NCBI GenBank assembly: GCA_964425755.1
Contig: CAYRNY010000002.1
Coordinates: forward strand, 372,001-436,000
Direction of reading: 5' to 3'
Length of the DNA stretch: 64,000 bases
From: CAYRNY01 sp964425755
Lineage (GTDB): Bacteria; Chloroflexota; Anaerolineae; Aggregatilineales; Aggregatilineaceae
In this document: piece by piece, positions 1-10,622 of the stretch
Layout of the letters: each line of letters opens with the position of its first letter
How positions within the stretch are numbered: the first letter of the stretch is position 1
Notes under the pieces: model-generated
The model's database searches: none
Seen by the model: only the letters and a program-made list of their open reading frames with translations
Told to the model about the DNA's origin: nothing
Position numbers and translations under genes: made by a program

Positions 1-1595
1 CGTGTGAGCGTTTCGCCTGGCTTGAGCACCACCCATGCTTTCAGCGCTTCCTGCCCCACCTTTGAAGCATCGGGGTGCGGGATCGCTGCCACGCCGGCTT
101 CGCTTACTGCCGGGTGTTCTATGAGCACATCTTCTACGTTGCGCGGATACACGTTGAAACCGCCGATCAGTGCCATATCCTTTTTGCGATCAACGATGTA
201 GAAGTAGCCATCTTCGTCCATACGCGCAATGTCGCCCGTATACAACCAGACGGTACCGTTTTCGTCTTCGCGCAACGCGTTTGCCGTCTCGGTCGGCATG
301 CCATGATAGCCCCGCATCAACTGCGGTCCATGCATCAACAATTCGCCAACCTCGCCAATCGGGACGTCCGTTTCCCCTTCATCAATATCCACAATCCGCA
401 TTTCCATGTCCGGCAGCGGCAGCCCAATTGACCCCGCGCGATTCTCGCCTTTTACGGGATTCACGTGCGACGCAGTCGGCGCCTCGCTCATCCCGTACCC
501 TTCGAGGATTACCCCGCCGGACAGCTCTTCAAAGCGGCGCTTGGTCGCCGGTGGCAGTGGCGCAGATCCGCTGATGCATGCGTAGATTGAGGATAGGTCG
601 AATTTGCCATCGATCACACCTTGATGGTTATTGATGGCATTGAACAGCGCGGGTACGCCCATAAAGATTGTCGGGCGGTAGCTATCAATCTGCTCCACAA
701 CATCGTCGATGTCACGTGCGTTCGGGACCAGTATCATCTTCGCGTGCAGCGATACGGCAAAACTCATCACCGCCACCATGCCGAACACGTGAAACAGCGG
801 GATCGCAGCCAGAAAACTCTCCTGAACGCCTTCCCGTGCCAGCCACGCTTTACACTGCAGTGTGTTGGCGACGAGCGCTGAATGTGTCGACATCGCCGCT
901 TTGGGGACTCCCGTCGTGCCGCCGGTGTATTGAAAGATCGCGATATCATCGCCACTAACCGTTATGCCCGGTTGTTTCCCAGCGTATTGTGCCAGAATAT
1001 CCTGGAACCAGATATCATCCGGGTGCTTTTCGATCCGATGACCTTCTTTTTTCTCGCGCGCAATTGTGAACAGCACTCGCGCCAGCCCGGGCAGGTACTC
1101 CTTGATATTCGTCACGATCACATGCTTGACAGGCGTCTGGTCCTGGATCTGTTTCAAGTTCGAATAAAACAGTGACATTGTGATCGCGGCTTTGGTCCCG
1201 CTGTCGATAAGCTGCTCCGCCATTTTGGATGGCGGGAATGTGGGATTGACTGCAACGACGGTGGCCCCGGCTTTAAGAATCGCAAAAAATGTAATGACGA
1301 ACTGGGAACAGTTTGGGAGGATAATGGCTACACGATCGCCTTTCTCTATGCCAAGATCGACCAGCGCTGCCGCGAGCGCGTCAGACTGTGCATTGACCTC
1401 ACGATAGGTCAGTGTGTGTTCCAGCCGCCCGATCAGCGGCAGTTTGGCGGACATGATCGTGGCCGGGGCAGCACCATGTTGCGCGCTTACACGGGCCAAA
1501 TAATCATGCAGCGGATGATCAGGATATGGAGCCAGGCTGTGCGGCACATCCGAATCGTAATGCTTTAGCCAGGGTTTTTCTGCGTACGTAACCAT
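1..1595 (-). CDS. Long-chain fatty acid--CoA ligase (AMP-forming), C-terminus cut by window edge
   Basis: Acyl-adenylate-forming enzyme that would activate a fatty acid with ATP and load it onto CoA. About 531 residues lie in the window and the reading frame runs off the left edge, so the extreme C-terminus is missing. The ATP-binding signature YTGGTTGVPK is seen near residues 219-228, and the late core motifs YTGDIARMDEDGYFYIVDRKKDM and GGFNVYPRNVE lie in the last 100 residues seen, as in the FadD/ANL family. The ATG at 1595 is chosen because AAGGAGG sits 8-9 bases upstream. It is divergently arranged from the recombinase-like gene at 1749 across an AT-rich gap. The acyl chain length is not readable from sequence; a medium-chain or other carboxylate ligase remains possible. 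Confidence 0.9.
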   Translation of the reverse strand, partial: MVTYAEKPWLKHYDSDVPHSLAPYPDHPLHDYLARVSAQHGAAPATIMSAKLPLIGRLEHTLTYREVNAQSDALAAALVDLGIEKGDRVAIILPNCSQFVITFFAILKAGATVVAVNPTFPPSKMAEQLIDSGTKAAITMSLFYSNLKQIQDQTPVKHVIVTNIKEYLPGLARVLFTIAREKKEGHRIEKHPDDIWFQDILAQYAGKQPGITVSGDDIAIFQYTGGTTGVPKAAMSTHSALVANTLQCKAWLAREGVQESFLAAIPLFHVFGMVAVMSFAVSLHAKMILVPNARDIDDVVEQIDSYRPTIFMGVPALFNAINNHQGVIDGKFDLSSIYACISGSAPLPPATKRRFEELSGGVILEGYGMSEAPTASHVNPVKGENRAGSIGLPLPDMEMRIVDIDEGETDVPIGEVGELLMHGPQLMRGYHGMPTETANALREDENGTVWLYTGDIARMDEDGYFYIVDRKKDMALIGGFNVYPRNVEDVLIEHPAVSEAGVAAIPHPDASKVGQEALKAWVVLKPGETLT

Positions 1596-1748
1596 TGCCG
1601 GTGCCTCCTTGAGGATTAAGATTATTCTGTCGATACAATTTGTTTTATTTTAATCTAGCGCAATATACTATTATTAGGCAATTCGTTTTATCTAATGCAT
1701 AAACCGCCGTTGATTTTGCGAACGTGCTAACAACCAGAAGGAAGGGAT
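1596..1748. promoter_or_regulatory. AT-rich divergent intergenic region
   Basis: This gap separates the divergent acyl-CoA ligase and recombinase-like genes and is clearly richer in A and T than the coding sequence on both sides. Promoters for both genes are expected here, but no pair of boxes with correct spacing stands out to me. Confidence 0.5.
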
Positions 1749-2699
1749 ATGTCTTCTCGACAACTGCCACTGTTTCCCTCGGGCACAGAACACGGGCTGA
1801 CGATTTACAGTTCCCTGAGCGATGCTATCCCGCCGTTTCTGGCTCATTTGCACAGCGAAGGTCGCAGCCCGCATACCATCAGTGCCTTCAAATCCGATCT
1901 GGGACTGGTCGCAGAGTTTTTCGGCGATGATATCAAGCTGGGCGATTTCACCACGACCAGGCTGAACCGTTTCCTGGAGTGGATCGAGCACGGACGCGGT
2001 GTCCCATGCAGCCGCAAGAGCTATGCGCGTCGCGTCACGACCCTTAAAGTGTTCTTTAAATACCTCAAAAGCGAGGCTGTCATCCCTATTGATCCTGCGG
2101 AGGCGTTGCTGCAGCGCTCAGGGGCCGCCCCGCTGCAACCGATCCTTGCAGACGACGATGTCGAGCGCTTGCTGGCCTATACCGCCAGTCTGCGAGTGGC
2201 TGAAAAACCCGATGCGCGCCCCGATCTGCTCTTGCGGCTGTTGCTGGACACCGGCATCAAGAAAAGCGAATGCATGCGCCTGACACCGCAGCATATCCAG
2301 CGCAGAGATGCGGATAAGCCGCTGCTCATCGTGCGACACAAGAAACCGAACAACGTTTACAAAGAGCGCAAAATCGCGCTTGACCCCGATTGGCTTGGTG
2401 TGCTGGATGACTATCTGGAGCAGTACAAGCCGGAAAACACTATTTTCGACTGCACCGCACGCAACCTCGAGTATGTGTTGCGCGATACGGCAAAAGGCGC
2501 GGGAGTCGATGCGCGGGTGTCGTTCGAGATTTTGCGCTGGACCAGCGCAGTACGGGATTACCGGCGGGGCGTGGAGCTTGATACATTGCGCGAAAAGATG
2601 GGGCTGAGCCGCATTAGCTGGCGTGAAACCCGCGACAAGATCATCCGGCTCGCCGCGATCCAGATGCAAGACGAACTCCCCTCCCCTGATAGCGCGTGA
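1749..2699 (+). CDS. Tyrosine-recombinase-like protein lacking catalytic residues
   Basis: 316 residues with the layout of XerC/XerD-type proteins: a SAM-like N-terminal core-binding domain (about 22-120, including RSPHTISAFKSDL and YARRVTTLKVFFKYLK) and a C-terminal catalytic-like domain (130-300). The expected catalytic set is mostly replaced. The first Arg of TGLRxSE is Lys171 (TGIKKSE), the His of HxLR is Glu260 (EILR, Arg263 kept), the His of LGH is Leu286 (MGLS), and the nucleophilic Tyr position holds Arg295. It therefore probably cannot cleave DNA and may act as a DNA-binding or structural protein. GAAGG lies upstream of the ATG. It meets the next gene tail to tail with no gap. No attachment site, tRNA or phage gene is nearby, which argues against a mobile-element integrase. 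The fold assignment is firm; the role is unknown. Confidence 0.8.
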   Translation: MSSRQLPLFPSGTEHGLTIYSSLSDAIPPFLAHLHSEGRSPHTISAFKSDLGLVAEFFGDDIKLGDFTTTRLNRFLEWIEHGRGVPCSRKSYARRVTTLKVFFKYLKSEAVIPIDPAEALLQRSGAAPLQPILADDDVERLLAYTASLRVAEKPDARPDLLLRLLLDTGIKKSECMRLTPQHIQRRDADKPLLIVRHKKPNNVYKERKIALDPDWLGVLDDYLEQYKPENTIFDCTARNLEYVLRDTAKGAGVDARVSFEILRWTSAVRDYRRGVELDTLREKMGLSRISWRETRDKIIRLAAIQMQDELPSPDSA

Positions 2700-3920
2700 C
2701 TACCAGACACGGCAAAGCAACCCCTTGAGATACGCCCCTTCCGGAAAGGTCAGCGCGACCGGGTGATCAGGAGCCTGCGACAGCCAGCGCACGATCTGTG
2801 CTTCGCGCCCTGCATCGATCAGCGCACCGAACACGATCTTTTGGAACAGATCGGCGCTGATCGCACCGGAGCACGAAAATGTCGCCAACACACCCCCCGG
2901 TTTCAATAATCCGAACGCAAGCAAATTGATGTCCTTGTAGCCACGCGCCGCGCGTTCGATCTGGCGTGACGACTGGGCAAATTTGGGCGGATCAAGAATG
3001 ATCATGTCGAATTGCTGCCCGCTGTCGCGGTAATAGCGCAGCACGTCAAACACATCGCCCTGCACATAATCCTCGTCAGCCGGTTCGAAGCCGTTGAGCG
3101 CCGCATTGCGCCGCGCCAGTTCGAGCGCGTCCGCCGACGTGTCGATGTTGATCACACGCCTGGCGAGACTTTCCAGCGCGTAGACTGCAAAACCGCCCGT
3201 ATAAGCAAATGCGTTGACGACGACACGCTGGTTGGATTGTGCGTCATTTTGAAACCATTGCCCGATTACCGTGCGGTTCTCGCGCTGGTCAAGGTAAAAG
3301 CCGGTCTTGTGCCCCTGCCGCACGTCAACCAGAAACCGCCGCCCGTTTTCATCGATCTCGATCAACGGCGGCGGCTCTGCCCCGTGGAGCACGCCCGTGA
3401 CAGGACCCAAGCCCTCTTTCTTGCGAATGTCAACATCGCTGCGCTCGTAGACCCCTGCCGGTTTCAGCAGTTGATCAAGCAGCTCGACCAATAGCGTCTT
3501 GCGAACCTCGATTCCCAGCGTAAGGACCTGTATCACCAGCCACTTATCATAGCGGTCCACGATCAGCCCGGGGATGCCGTCGCTTTCCGCGTTGACGAGC
3601 CGGTAGGCGTTCGGCGTGCCGCTGGCGTGCAGCCGGTTTTCAACATCCCGCGCACCGATGGCGCGCGCAAGGCGTCGCTGCCAGAACGCCCGGTCAATCG
3701 TTTCGGATTCGGACCAGGAAAGCAACCGTAGGCGGATTGATGACCGGCTGTTCCAGTAGCCTCGCGCCAGGAAAACGCCGTCCTCGCTGCGAAGTGTCAC
3801 GATGTCGCCATCTTCCGGATCGCCTGCAACATCACTGAGCGCGCCTGAGAAAATCCAGGGGTGACGGCGCTGGACTGTCTTGTGGCGCTGCGGATGAATG
3901 ATCGCTGTGGCCTCACTCAT
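2700..3920 (-). CDS. rlmI: Class I SAM-dependent 23S rRNA (cytosine) methyltransferase, RlmI-like
   Basis: About 406 residues. An N-terminal PUA domain (HPWIFSGAL near residue 21, LARGYWNSRSSIRLRLLS) is followed by an RlmI/RlmK-type Rossmann domain with VVNAFAYTGGFAVYAL (SAM binding), MIILDPPKF (motif IV) and the late FSCSGAI. In E. coli, RlmI methylates C1962 of 23S rRNA; the same target is inferred here. The ATG at 3920 overlaps the end of ligA by 8 bases and has GGAG 8 bases upstream. A TTG four codons earlier (3932) is also open but less likely. Co-transcription with ligA is likely. Related family members act on other pyrimidines, so the exact base is uncertain. Confidence 0.87.
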   Translation of the reverse strand: MSEATAIIHPQRHKTVQRRHPWIFSGALSDVAGDPEDGDIVTLRSEDGVFLARGYWNSRSSIRLRLLSWSESETIDRAFWQRRLARAIGARDVENRLHASGTPNAYRLVNAESDGIPGLIVDRYDKWLVIQVLTLGIEVRKTLLVELLDQLLKPAGVYERSDVDIRKKEGLGPVTGVLHGAEPPPLIEIDENGRRFLVDVRQGHKTGFYLDQRENRTVIGQWFQNDAQSNQRVVVNAFAYTGGFAVYALESLARRVINIDTSADALELARRNAALNGFEPADEDYVQGDVFDVLRYYRDSGQQFDMIILDPPKFAQSSRQIERAARGYKDINLLAFGLLKPGGVLATFSCSGAISADLFQKIVFGALIDAGREAQIVRWLSQAPDHPVALTFPEGAYLKGLLCRVW

Positions 3921-5949
3921 GCGCGTCTCCAATGAGGTTTAGCAGCGCGTCTTCATCCAGAATGGGGATTTTGAGTTCCTGAGCTTTGTCGTACTTGCTG
4001 CCGGGATCATCGCCGACGACCACATACGAGGTTTTGCGGCTGACGCTGCCTGTCACTTTGCCGCCGTGTTGTTGTATGAGCGCTTTGGCTTCGTTCCGTT
4101 TAAGCGTGGGGAGTGTCCCGGTTAGCACGAACGTCAGGCCGGCGAGTTTGTCAGTGGTTCTCTTGGTCTCTGCTGGCTCTTCGGTCAGCCGCACGCCCGC
4201 CGCCCGGAACTTCTCGATCAGGTGCCGGTTGTGGGGCGTGGCGAACCATTCGACAATAGCATTCGCGGTATGGGGCCCCAACCCTTCAATCGCTTCAAGG
4301 TCGTCGGCAGAGGCTGCCATCAACGCGTTAATCGAGGGAAAATGTGCTACCAGCAACTCCGCGACAGTGTTGCCTACGCCACGAATTCCCAACGCGCCCA
4401 CCAGGCGTGACAACGGGCGTTGTTTCGCTGCCGCGATGCTATCCAGCAAGTTTTGGACTTTCTTTTCCGCGAAGCCTTCCAGTGGCAGCAGGTCATCGGC
4501 GGTCAGTGAGAACAAATCTGCCTCGTCGTGGATTAATCCTTGGTCCAGCAGCAGCCGCACACTACGTTCCCCTAAACCTTCGATATCCAACGCCGCGCGC
4601 GACACAAAATACTCGATGTTGCGCGCCGTGCGCTCAGGGCAAGCTGGGTTGGTGCAATAGTATGCCACCTCTCCTTCATCCCGCGCGACCGGCGATGTGC
4701 AGACCGGGCACCGTTCCGGCGGTTGAATGGGTTGCTCATCCCCGGTGCGCTTGGCGATCACCGGACCGATCACATACGGGATCACATCACCGGAGCGTTT
4801 GACAATCACGGTATCCCCGATGCGAATGTCCTTTTCTGCGATCACGTCATAGTTGTGCAGACTGGCCTGTTTTACCGTCACGCCGCCAATGAACACCGGC
4901 TCTAGCTCGGCGGTCGGTGTGAGTACGCCTGTGCGGCCCACATTGGCTGTGACGCTCCGTAGCAGCGTGGCCGCTTCTTCCGCCGGGAACTTAAGCGCGA
5001 TCGCTCCGCGCGGGTCCTTGCCCACAACGCCCAAATCCTCGAATGTCGCGCGATCGTTAACCTTGATCACCAGCCCATCGATCTCGTACGGCAATGTGTC
5101 GCGCCGTTCAATGAAGCTCTCAGCGTAAGTGATCGCATCATCCAGATCGTCAAAATGCCGGATGACCTCGTCCGCAGTCAGAAATCCCAGCGCCTTAAGA
5201 TAATGCAGCGTGTCGTACTGTGTTGCCGGCAGTTCCCCATCCGCATCCAAAATCGCGTAACAGAACGCCGTCAGGGGGCGATCGGCGGTTACGCGGGCGT
5301 CTTTCTGCTTTAGTGCTCCGGAGGCGGCATTCCGTGCATTGACGAAGACCGGTTCTTCTGCAGCGGCCATGCGCTGGTTGAGCGCTTCAAAATCGTGCTT
5401 CAAGAAGAGGGCTTCGCCGCGCACAACTAACCTGGGAGGAGTAGTGGGACCAGACGGTGACGCGGGGATACGCAGCGGTATCGTTTTCACCGTGCGCGCG
5501 TTTGGTGTGATGTCATCTCCTACGGTGCCATTCCCTCGCGTGGCGGCTTGAACTAGCACGCCATCCACATATGTCAATACGATCGTCAAGCCATCGAACT
5601 TCGGCTCAACTACGTAATCCAGTGCAAGGTTCTCCGGCAGCAGGCGACCAATACGCTCGCGCCATGCGCGAACCCCGTCTGCATCGAAGGCATTAGCCAG
5701 GCTTAACACCGGTACCACGTGTTCCACTTTCGGCAGGTCAGCTTGTAGATCGCTGCCTACCCGCTGGGTTGGCGAATCGGCGGTTACCAGTTCTGGGTGA
5801 GCCTGTTCAAGCTGCTGTAACTCGTCGTACAGCGCATCGTATTCTGCATCGGGCACTGATGGCGCGTTTAGCACGTAGTATTCGTAATTGTATTGGTTCA
5901 ACAGGCGGCGCAGTTCAGCCGCCCGCGCTGACGCATCCTTTTCGCGCAC
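3913..5949 (-). CDS. ligA: NAD(+)-dependent DNA ligase LigA
   Basis: 678 residues, full length for the family. It seals nicks during replication and repair using NAD+. Domains in order are Ia (DAEYDALYDEL, about 33-43), adenylation with the KFDG motif (nucleophile Lys117), an OB fold with IGDTVIVKRSGDVIP, a four-cysteine zinc finger (CPVC...CTNPACPE), helix-hairpin-helix repeats (LEGFAEKKVQNLL, LGIRGVGNTVAELL, IEGLGPHTANAIV) and a C-terminal BRCT domain (TFVLTGTLPTLKRNEA). It ends overlapping the start of the rlmI-like gene. The upstream SH3-domain gene lies 15 bases away on the same strand, so one transcript is plausible. Nothing is unusual. Confidence 0.98.
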   Translation of the reverse strand: MREKDASARAAELRRLLNQYNYEYYVLNAPSVPDAEYDALYDELQQLEQAHPELVTADSPTQRVGSDLQADLPKVEHVVPVLSLANAFDADGVRAWRERIGRLLPENLALDYVVEPKFDGLTIVLTYVDGVLVQAATRGNGTVGDDITPNARTVKTIPLRIPASPSGPTTPPRLVVRGEALFLKHDFEALNQRMAAAEEPVFVNARNAASGALKQKDARVTADRPLTAFCYAILDADGELPATQYDTLHYLKALGFLTADEVIRHFDDLDDAITYAESFIERRDTLPYEIDGLVIKVNDRATFEDLGVVGKDPRGAIALKFPAEEAATLLRSVTANVGRTGVLTPTAELEPVFIGGVTVKQASLHNYDVIAEKDIRIGDTVIVKRSGDVIPYVIGPVIAKRTGDEQPIQPPERCPVCTSPVARDEGEVAYYCTNPACPERTARNIEYFVSRAALDIEGLGERSVRLLLDQGLIHDEADLFSLTADDLLPLEGFAEKKVQNLLDSIAAAKQRPLSRLVGALGIRGVGNTVAELLVAHFPSINALMAASADDLEAIEGLGPHTANAIVEWFATPHNRHLIEKFRAAGVRLTEEPAETKRTTDKLAGLTFVLTGTLPTLKRNEAKALIQQHGGKVTGSVSRKTSYVVVGDDPGSKYDKAQELKIPILDEDALLNLIGDAHE

Positions 5950-5964
5950 AGTCAGTCCTTTTCT

Positions 5965-6789
5965 CTATTGCCCGGCAACCGTTAAGAAATTTCGGGCCGC
6001 CCACCCAACCCGCGCGGAGTTCTCAGGGTCTTCTAACTTCCACCATTCATACCCGTCGATATCCTGTGGCCCGCCTATGATCACGAAGATAGAGCCTTCT
6101 TCAGCTCGCAAGACCAGCGCTCCGTCCAGCCCCGGCGCGGACCGCACGTTCAGTTTTGCTTCCCCTACTCCCACGACCTGTACCAGCGTTCCGATTGAGA
6201 AGTCACCGGGAGGCAGCGTCTGTGTGGGAACCGGTGTCGGCAGGGTGACGGTCGCGGTGGGCTGTGCCTGAGGGATCGCCGTTGGCCATGCGCCACCTGA
6301 AGGGGCCGCAGCTTGCCCCGCACTCGAACCGAAATCCTGGCTCAAGGTCGGCTGCGCCGTGATCACCTGGATACGTGGGGCCTGGTCACCTGGCGTCGCC
6401 GGCTCGCTGAGTTCCGTAACCGCAAGCAAAAGCCCGAACGCGACAATGCCCACCGTTCCGACCATGATCACCAGTGACCACCACGGGAAATACAGCCCGC
6501 TTTGGCTAGGCGGTATGCGCTCGCGCCGCCGTTGTACACGCTGCTGGGCAGGATGCGCTGCCCCTGGGTGCGGTGGTGGCGGTTGTACAGCAGGCGGAAC
6601 CGCTGAAGCTCGTCGGGATGCTGGCTGCCGTTTTGCAGCCGGTCGCTGTCGCGCTGGCGGCTGCGCGTTCGCTGGCCGCGTGGCATCAGGGCGACGCGTA
6701 TCGTCGGCTGCCGAGGCCGATTCTTGTCCTGCAGCAGGGGTTGGATGCTTCCCGGCCTGTGGTTGATCGTCTTGCGGTCGCTCGTTCAT
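5965..6789 (-). CDS. Membrane-anchored bacterial SH3-domain protein
   Basis: About 274 residues. A long low-complexity, Pro/Ala/Gln-rich cytoplasmic N-terminus (about 1-115) is followed by one transmembrane helix (WWSLVIMVGTVGIVAFGLLL), a Thr/Pro-rich linker, and a C-terminal SH3b domain (KLNVRSAPGLDGALVLRAEEG to YEWWKL and VGWAARNFL). SH3b domains of this type typically bind peptidoglycan or protein outside the membrane, so a cell-envelope role is inferred. The ATG at 6789 is preferred over a GTG at 6822 because a likely -10 box (6842-6847) leaves almost no leader for the latter. It lies directly upstream of ligA on the same strand, with no obvious functional link. Confidence 0.8.
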   Translation of the reverse strand: MNERPQDDQPQAGKHPTPAAGQESASAADDTRRPDATRPANAQPPARQRPAAKRQPASRRASAVPPAVQPPPPHPGAAHPAQQRVQRRRERIPPSQSGLYFPWWSLVIMVGTVGIVAFGLLLAVTELSEPATPGDQAPRIQVITAQPTLSQDFGSSAGQAAAPSGGAWPTAIPQAQPTATVTLPTPVPTQTLPPGDFSIGTLVQVVGVGEAKLNVRSAPGLDGALVLRAEEGSIFVIIGGPQDIDGYEWWKLEDPENSARVGWAARNFLTVAGQ

Positions 6790-6822
6790 TACAGTAAACC
6801 CGTCAATAATAGCTCCGCGCAC

Positions 6823-7196
6823 GTTCTGCAGCTTACCGCCAAGTATACCACACGCCCGGATTCATGCAGCCACAAAATGTGTCCGGCGAGCGGATGATTG
6901 CATCAAAATTCTGACGTTATCCGGCAGACTTCGCCCGTACGCGGATGGTTTGGAACCATCCGCTACAGCAAAGGCAAGTGCCCCAAAGGCACTCGTTTTT
7001 CGGCCCTTCAACGGGCTTCTGCTTGCCTGACCACCGGTTTTGAAGCGATGGCGAACGCGGATCGGACAGTTCCCCGCGTGCTGACACACACCCTGGTTTG
7101 ATGCGTTTGCCCTGGTCCGGCGCAGCTTGCAGCTTTGCGGTGCATGCAGTACGCTTGTTCCGAGACAAAGACCATCCACAGTTACGGACTGGCAGC
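6823..7196. other. 374-base intergenic region rich in inverted repeats
   Basis: No convincing gene is seen between the SH3-domain gene (minus) and the PHP gene (plus). Three neighbouring inverted repeats stand out: arms at 6941-6950 and 6954-6963 (10 bases, perfect, 3-base loop); arms at 6977-6982 and 6988-6993, followed by a run of five T at 6996-7000; and GCCC/GGGC at 7003-7006 and 7013-7016. An outer pair AGGCAAG/CTTGCCT (6972-6978 with 7022-7028) would close the last two into a three-way junction, although it shares two bases with the second stem. The element could be a terminator, a small structured RNA or a dispersed palindromic repeat. I do not recognise a known RNA family. Confidence 0.5.
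6842..6847 (-). promoter_or_regulatory. Extended -10 box upstream of the SH3-domain gene
   Basis: Read on the minus strand, TGGTATACT matches an extended -10 element (TGnTATACT). No convincing -35 box precedes it. Its position fits transcription of the SH3-domain and ligA genes. Confidence 0.45.
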
Positions 7197-8309
7197 ATGG
7201 CAGCTCATGAATACGTCGGCAATCTGCACGTGCATACGCAATATTCAGACGGCGAAGGGTTACATGCCGATATTGCGGAAGCCGCATTGCTTGCCGGGCT
7301 GGATTTTCTGGTCTTCACCGATCACAATGTTCGTGTGGCGGGTATCGAAGGCTATTATGGCGATGACGAGCGCGGCTTTATTCTGCTGCTTTCCGGTGAA
7401 GAAGTCCACGATCCCACGCGCTCGCCTTGTGGCGATCACGTACTCGTCTATGCCGTCGACCACGAGACTGCCGGCTGTGCGCATGACCTGAGTGACTTGC
7501 TTGGTACCATCAATCAGGCCAGGGGACTGAGCTTCATCGCCCATCCCGACGATCGCGCTGTTGATTGGCTGAAACTCTCGGCGTTTCCATGGCGCAATCG
7601 CCATGTTGGAGGGTTTACTGGCCTGGAAATCTGGAATTTCATGTCGCGCTTCAAGGATTATCTGCCCGATCGGAAAACCGCATTGCGCAATATCTTCAGG
7701 CCGGAAGATGTCATGCGCGGACCGCCTACCGCTACATTCGAATTGTGGGACGAACTGCTGGCCCAGGGATATCACGTTGTTGGGATTGGCAACGCCGACG
7801 CGCACGCGCAACGATACACCTTTGGCCCGGTGACGCATACGGTTTTCCCGTATGACTTTCTGTTTAGCTGCGTTAATACGCATATTCTGACAAAATCTCC
7901 ACTGAGCGGAGAAGCAGCGCACGATCAGCAGCTGCTGTATTCAGCGTTACGCCAGGGGCGCGCGTTCATCGGGTATGACATTCCCGGTGACACGCGTGGT
8001 TTTCGCTTCACGGCCCAGGGGCAGAACACAGCCGCGATCATGGGCGAAAGCATTCGCCTCGGACATGGCGTCACACTGCAGGCGCTTGCCCCAGGTCGCG
8101 CGCATATCAAGATCATCCGGCACGGCGAGATCGTGGCCGAGGAGGCGCGGACCGAAAACGTCACGCTGGTCGTGCGTGAACCCGGTGCGTACCGTGTTGA
8201 AGTATGGCGTGAGTACCATGACATAGAGCGCGCCTGGATCCTCAGCAATCCAATCTACGTAGAGGCCAATCCGAGCCCCCTGCTGAACACTGCCAATGCA
8301 CAACAGTGA
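7197..8309 (+). CDS. PHP-domain metal-dependent hydrolase
   Basis: About 370 residues. The N-terminus has the PHP metal-binding signature (NLHVHTQYSDGEG, HxH near residues 10-12), then VFTDHN, LLSGEEVH and FIAHPDD. A later GIGNADAHAQR supplies the final Asp/His ligands. This is the arrangement of PHP phosphoesterases such as the histidinol-phosphatase-like and TrpH-like groups. A C-terminal region of about 80 residues resembles a beta-sandwich (HGVTLQALAPGRAHIKIIRHG). The ATG at 7197 is chosen because the PHP motif follows at once; the frame stays open further upstream but that part has no domain character. The substrate is unknown. It stands alone upstream of uvrB with its own stop 94 bases before that gene. 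Confidence 0.85.
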   Translation: MAAHEYVGNLHVHTQYSDGEGLHADIAEAALLAGLDFLVFTDHNVRVAGIEGYYGDDERGFILLLSGEEVHDPTRSPCGDHVLVYAVDHETAGCAHDLSDLLGTINQARGLSFIAHPDDRAVDWLKLSAFPWRNRHVGGFTGLEIWNFMSRFKDYLPDRKTALRNIFRPEDVMRGPPTATFELWDELLAQGYHVVGIGNADAHAQRYTFGPVTHTVFPYDFLFSCVNTHILTKSPLSGEAAHDQQLLYSALRQGRAFIGYDIPGDTRGFRFTAQGQNTAAIMGESIRLGHGVTLQALAPGRAHIKIIRHGEIVAEEARTENVTLVVREPGAYRVEVWREYHDIERAWILSNPIYVEANPSPLLNTANAQQ

Positions 8310-8357
8310 ACAGCGCCTACCCCAAAAAACGCATTCGCAGAGATTGCTTGTTCGCGT

Positions 8358-8363
8358 TATAAT
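8358..8363 (+). promoter_or_regulatory. -10 box for uvrB
   Basis: A perfect TATAAT lies 41 bases upstream of the uvrB ATG. No good -35 box is present at the standard distance. GAAGGGAACG before the ATG supplies the ribosome binding site. Confidence 0.5.
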
Positions 8364-8403
8364 ATAGAACTTTCGTTCGCTGCTCAGACAGAAGGGAACG
8401 CAG

Positions 8404-10452
<2,049 letters not shown>

Positions 10453-10467
10453 TGTGTTGTTCAACAA

Positions 10468-10503
10468 GAGAGCACAGGTGGCCGTGGGGTTGCCTGTGTT
10501 CTC
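10468..10503 (+). terminator. Hairpin downstream of uvrB
   Basis: An 11-base stem (GAGAGCACAGG with CCTGTGTTCTC, one G-T pair) begins 15 bases after the uvrB stop. It lacks a good T run, so termination is inferred from position and stem strength. Confidence 0.55.
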
Positions 10504-10542
10504 AGAAGCTATTGACCTGTGCCATGCAACGGTTTTGCTCAA

Positions 10543-10573
10543 TTGCGCCTTAACAAGCTGCCATAGTTATAAT
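10543..10573 (+). promoter_or_regulatory. Promoter for the dGTPase-like gene
   Basis: TTGCGC (10543-10548) and a perfect TATAAT (10568-10573) are separated by 19 bases, slightly long. The implied start near 10580 supports translation from the ATG at 10623 rather than the TTG at 10578. Confidence 0.5.
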
Positions 10574-10622
10574 ATGATTGCAGTTCATCACAGAAAAACG
10601 AGTTGTTCCCGGTGTTCAGGGT

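Noticed and set aside
1749..2699. An integron or prophage integrase with an attachment site
   Set aside because: The catalytic residues are gone, and no tRNA, direct repeats, cassette array or phage genes are near.
6862..7287. Open frames of 93 and 141 codons on the minus strand through the hairpin-rich intergenic region
   Set aside because: They overlap the inverted repeats and the start of the PHP gene, have unusual Cys/Arg-rich composition and no ribosome site; the inverted repeats explain the sequence better than a protein.
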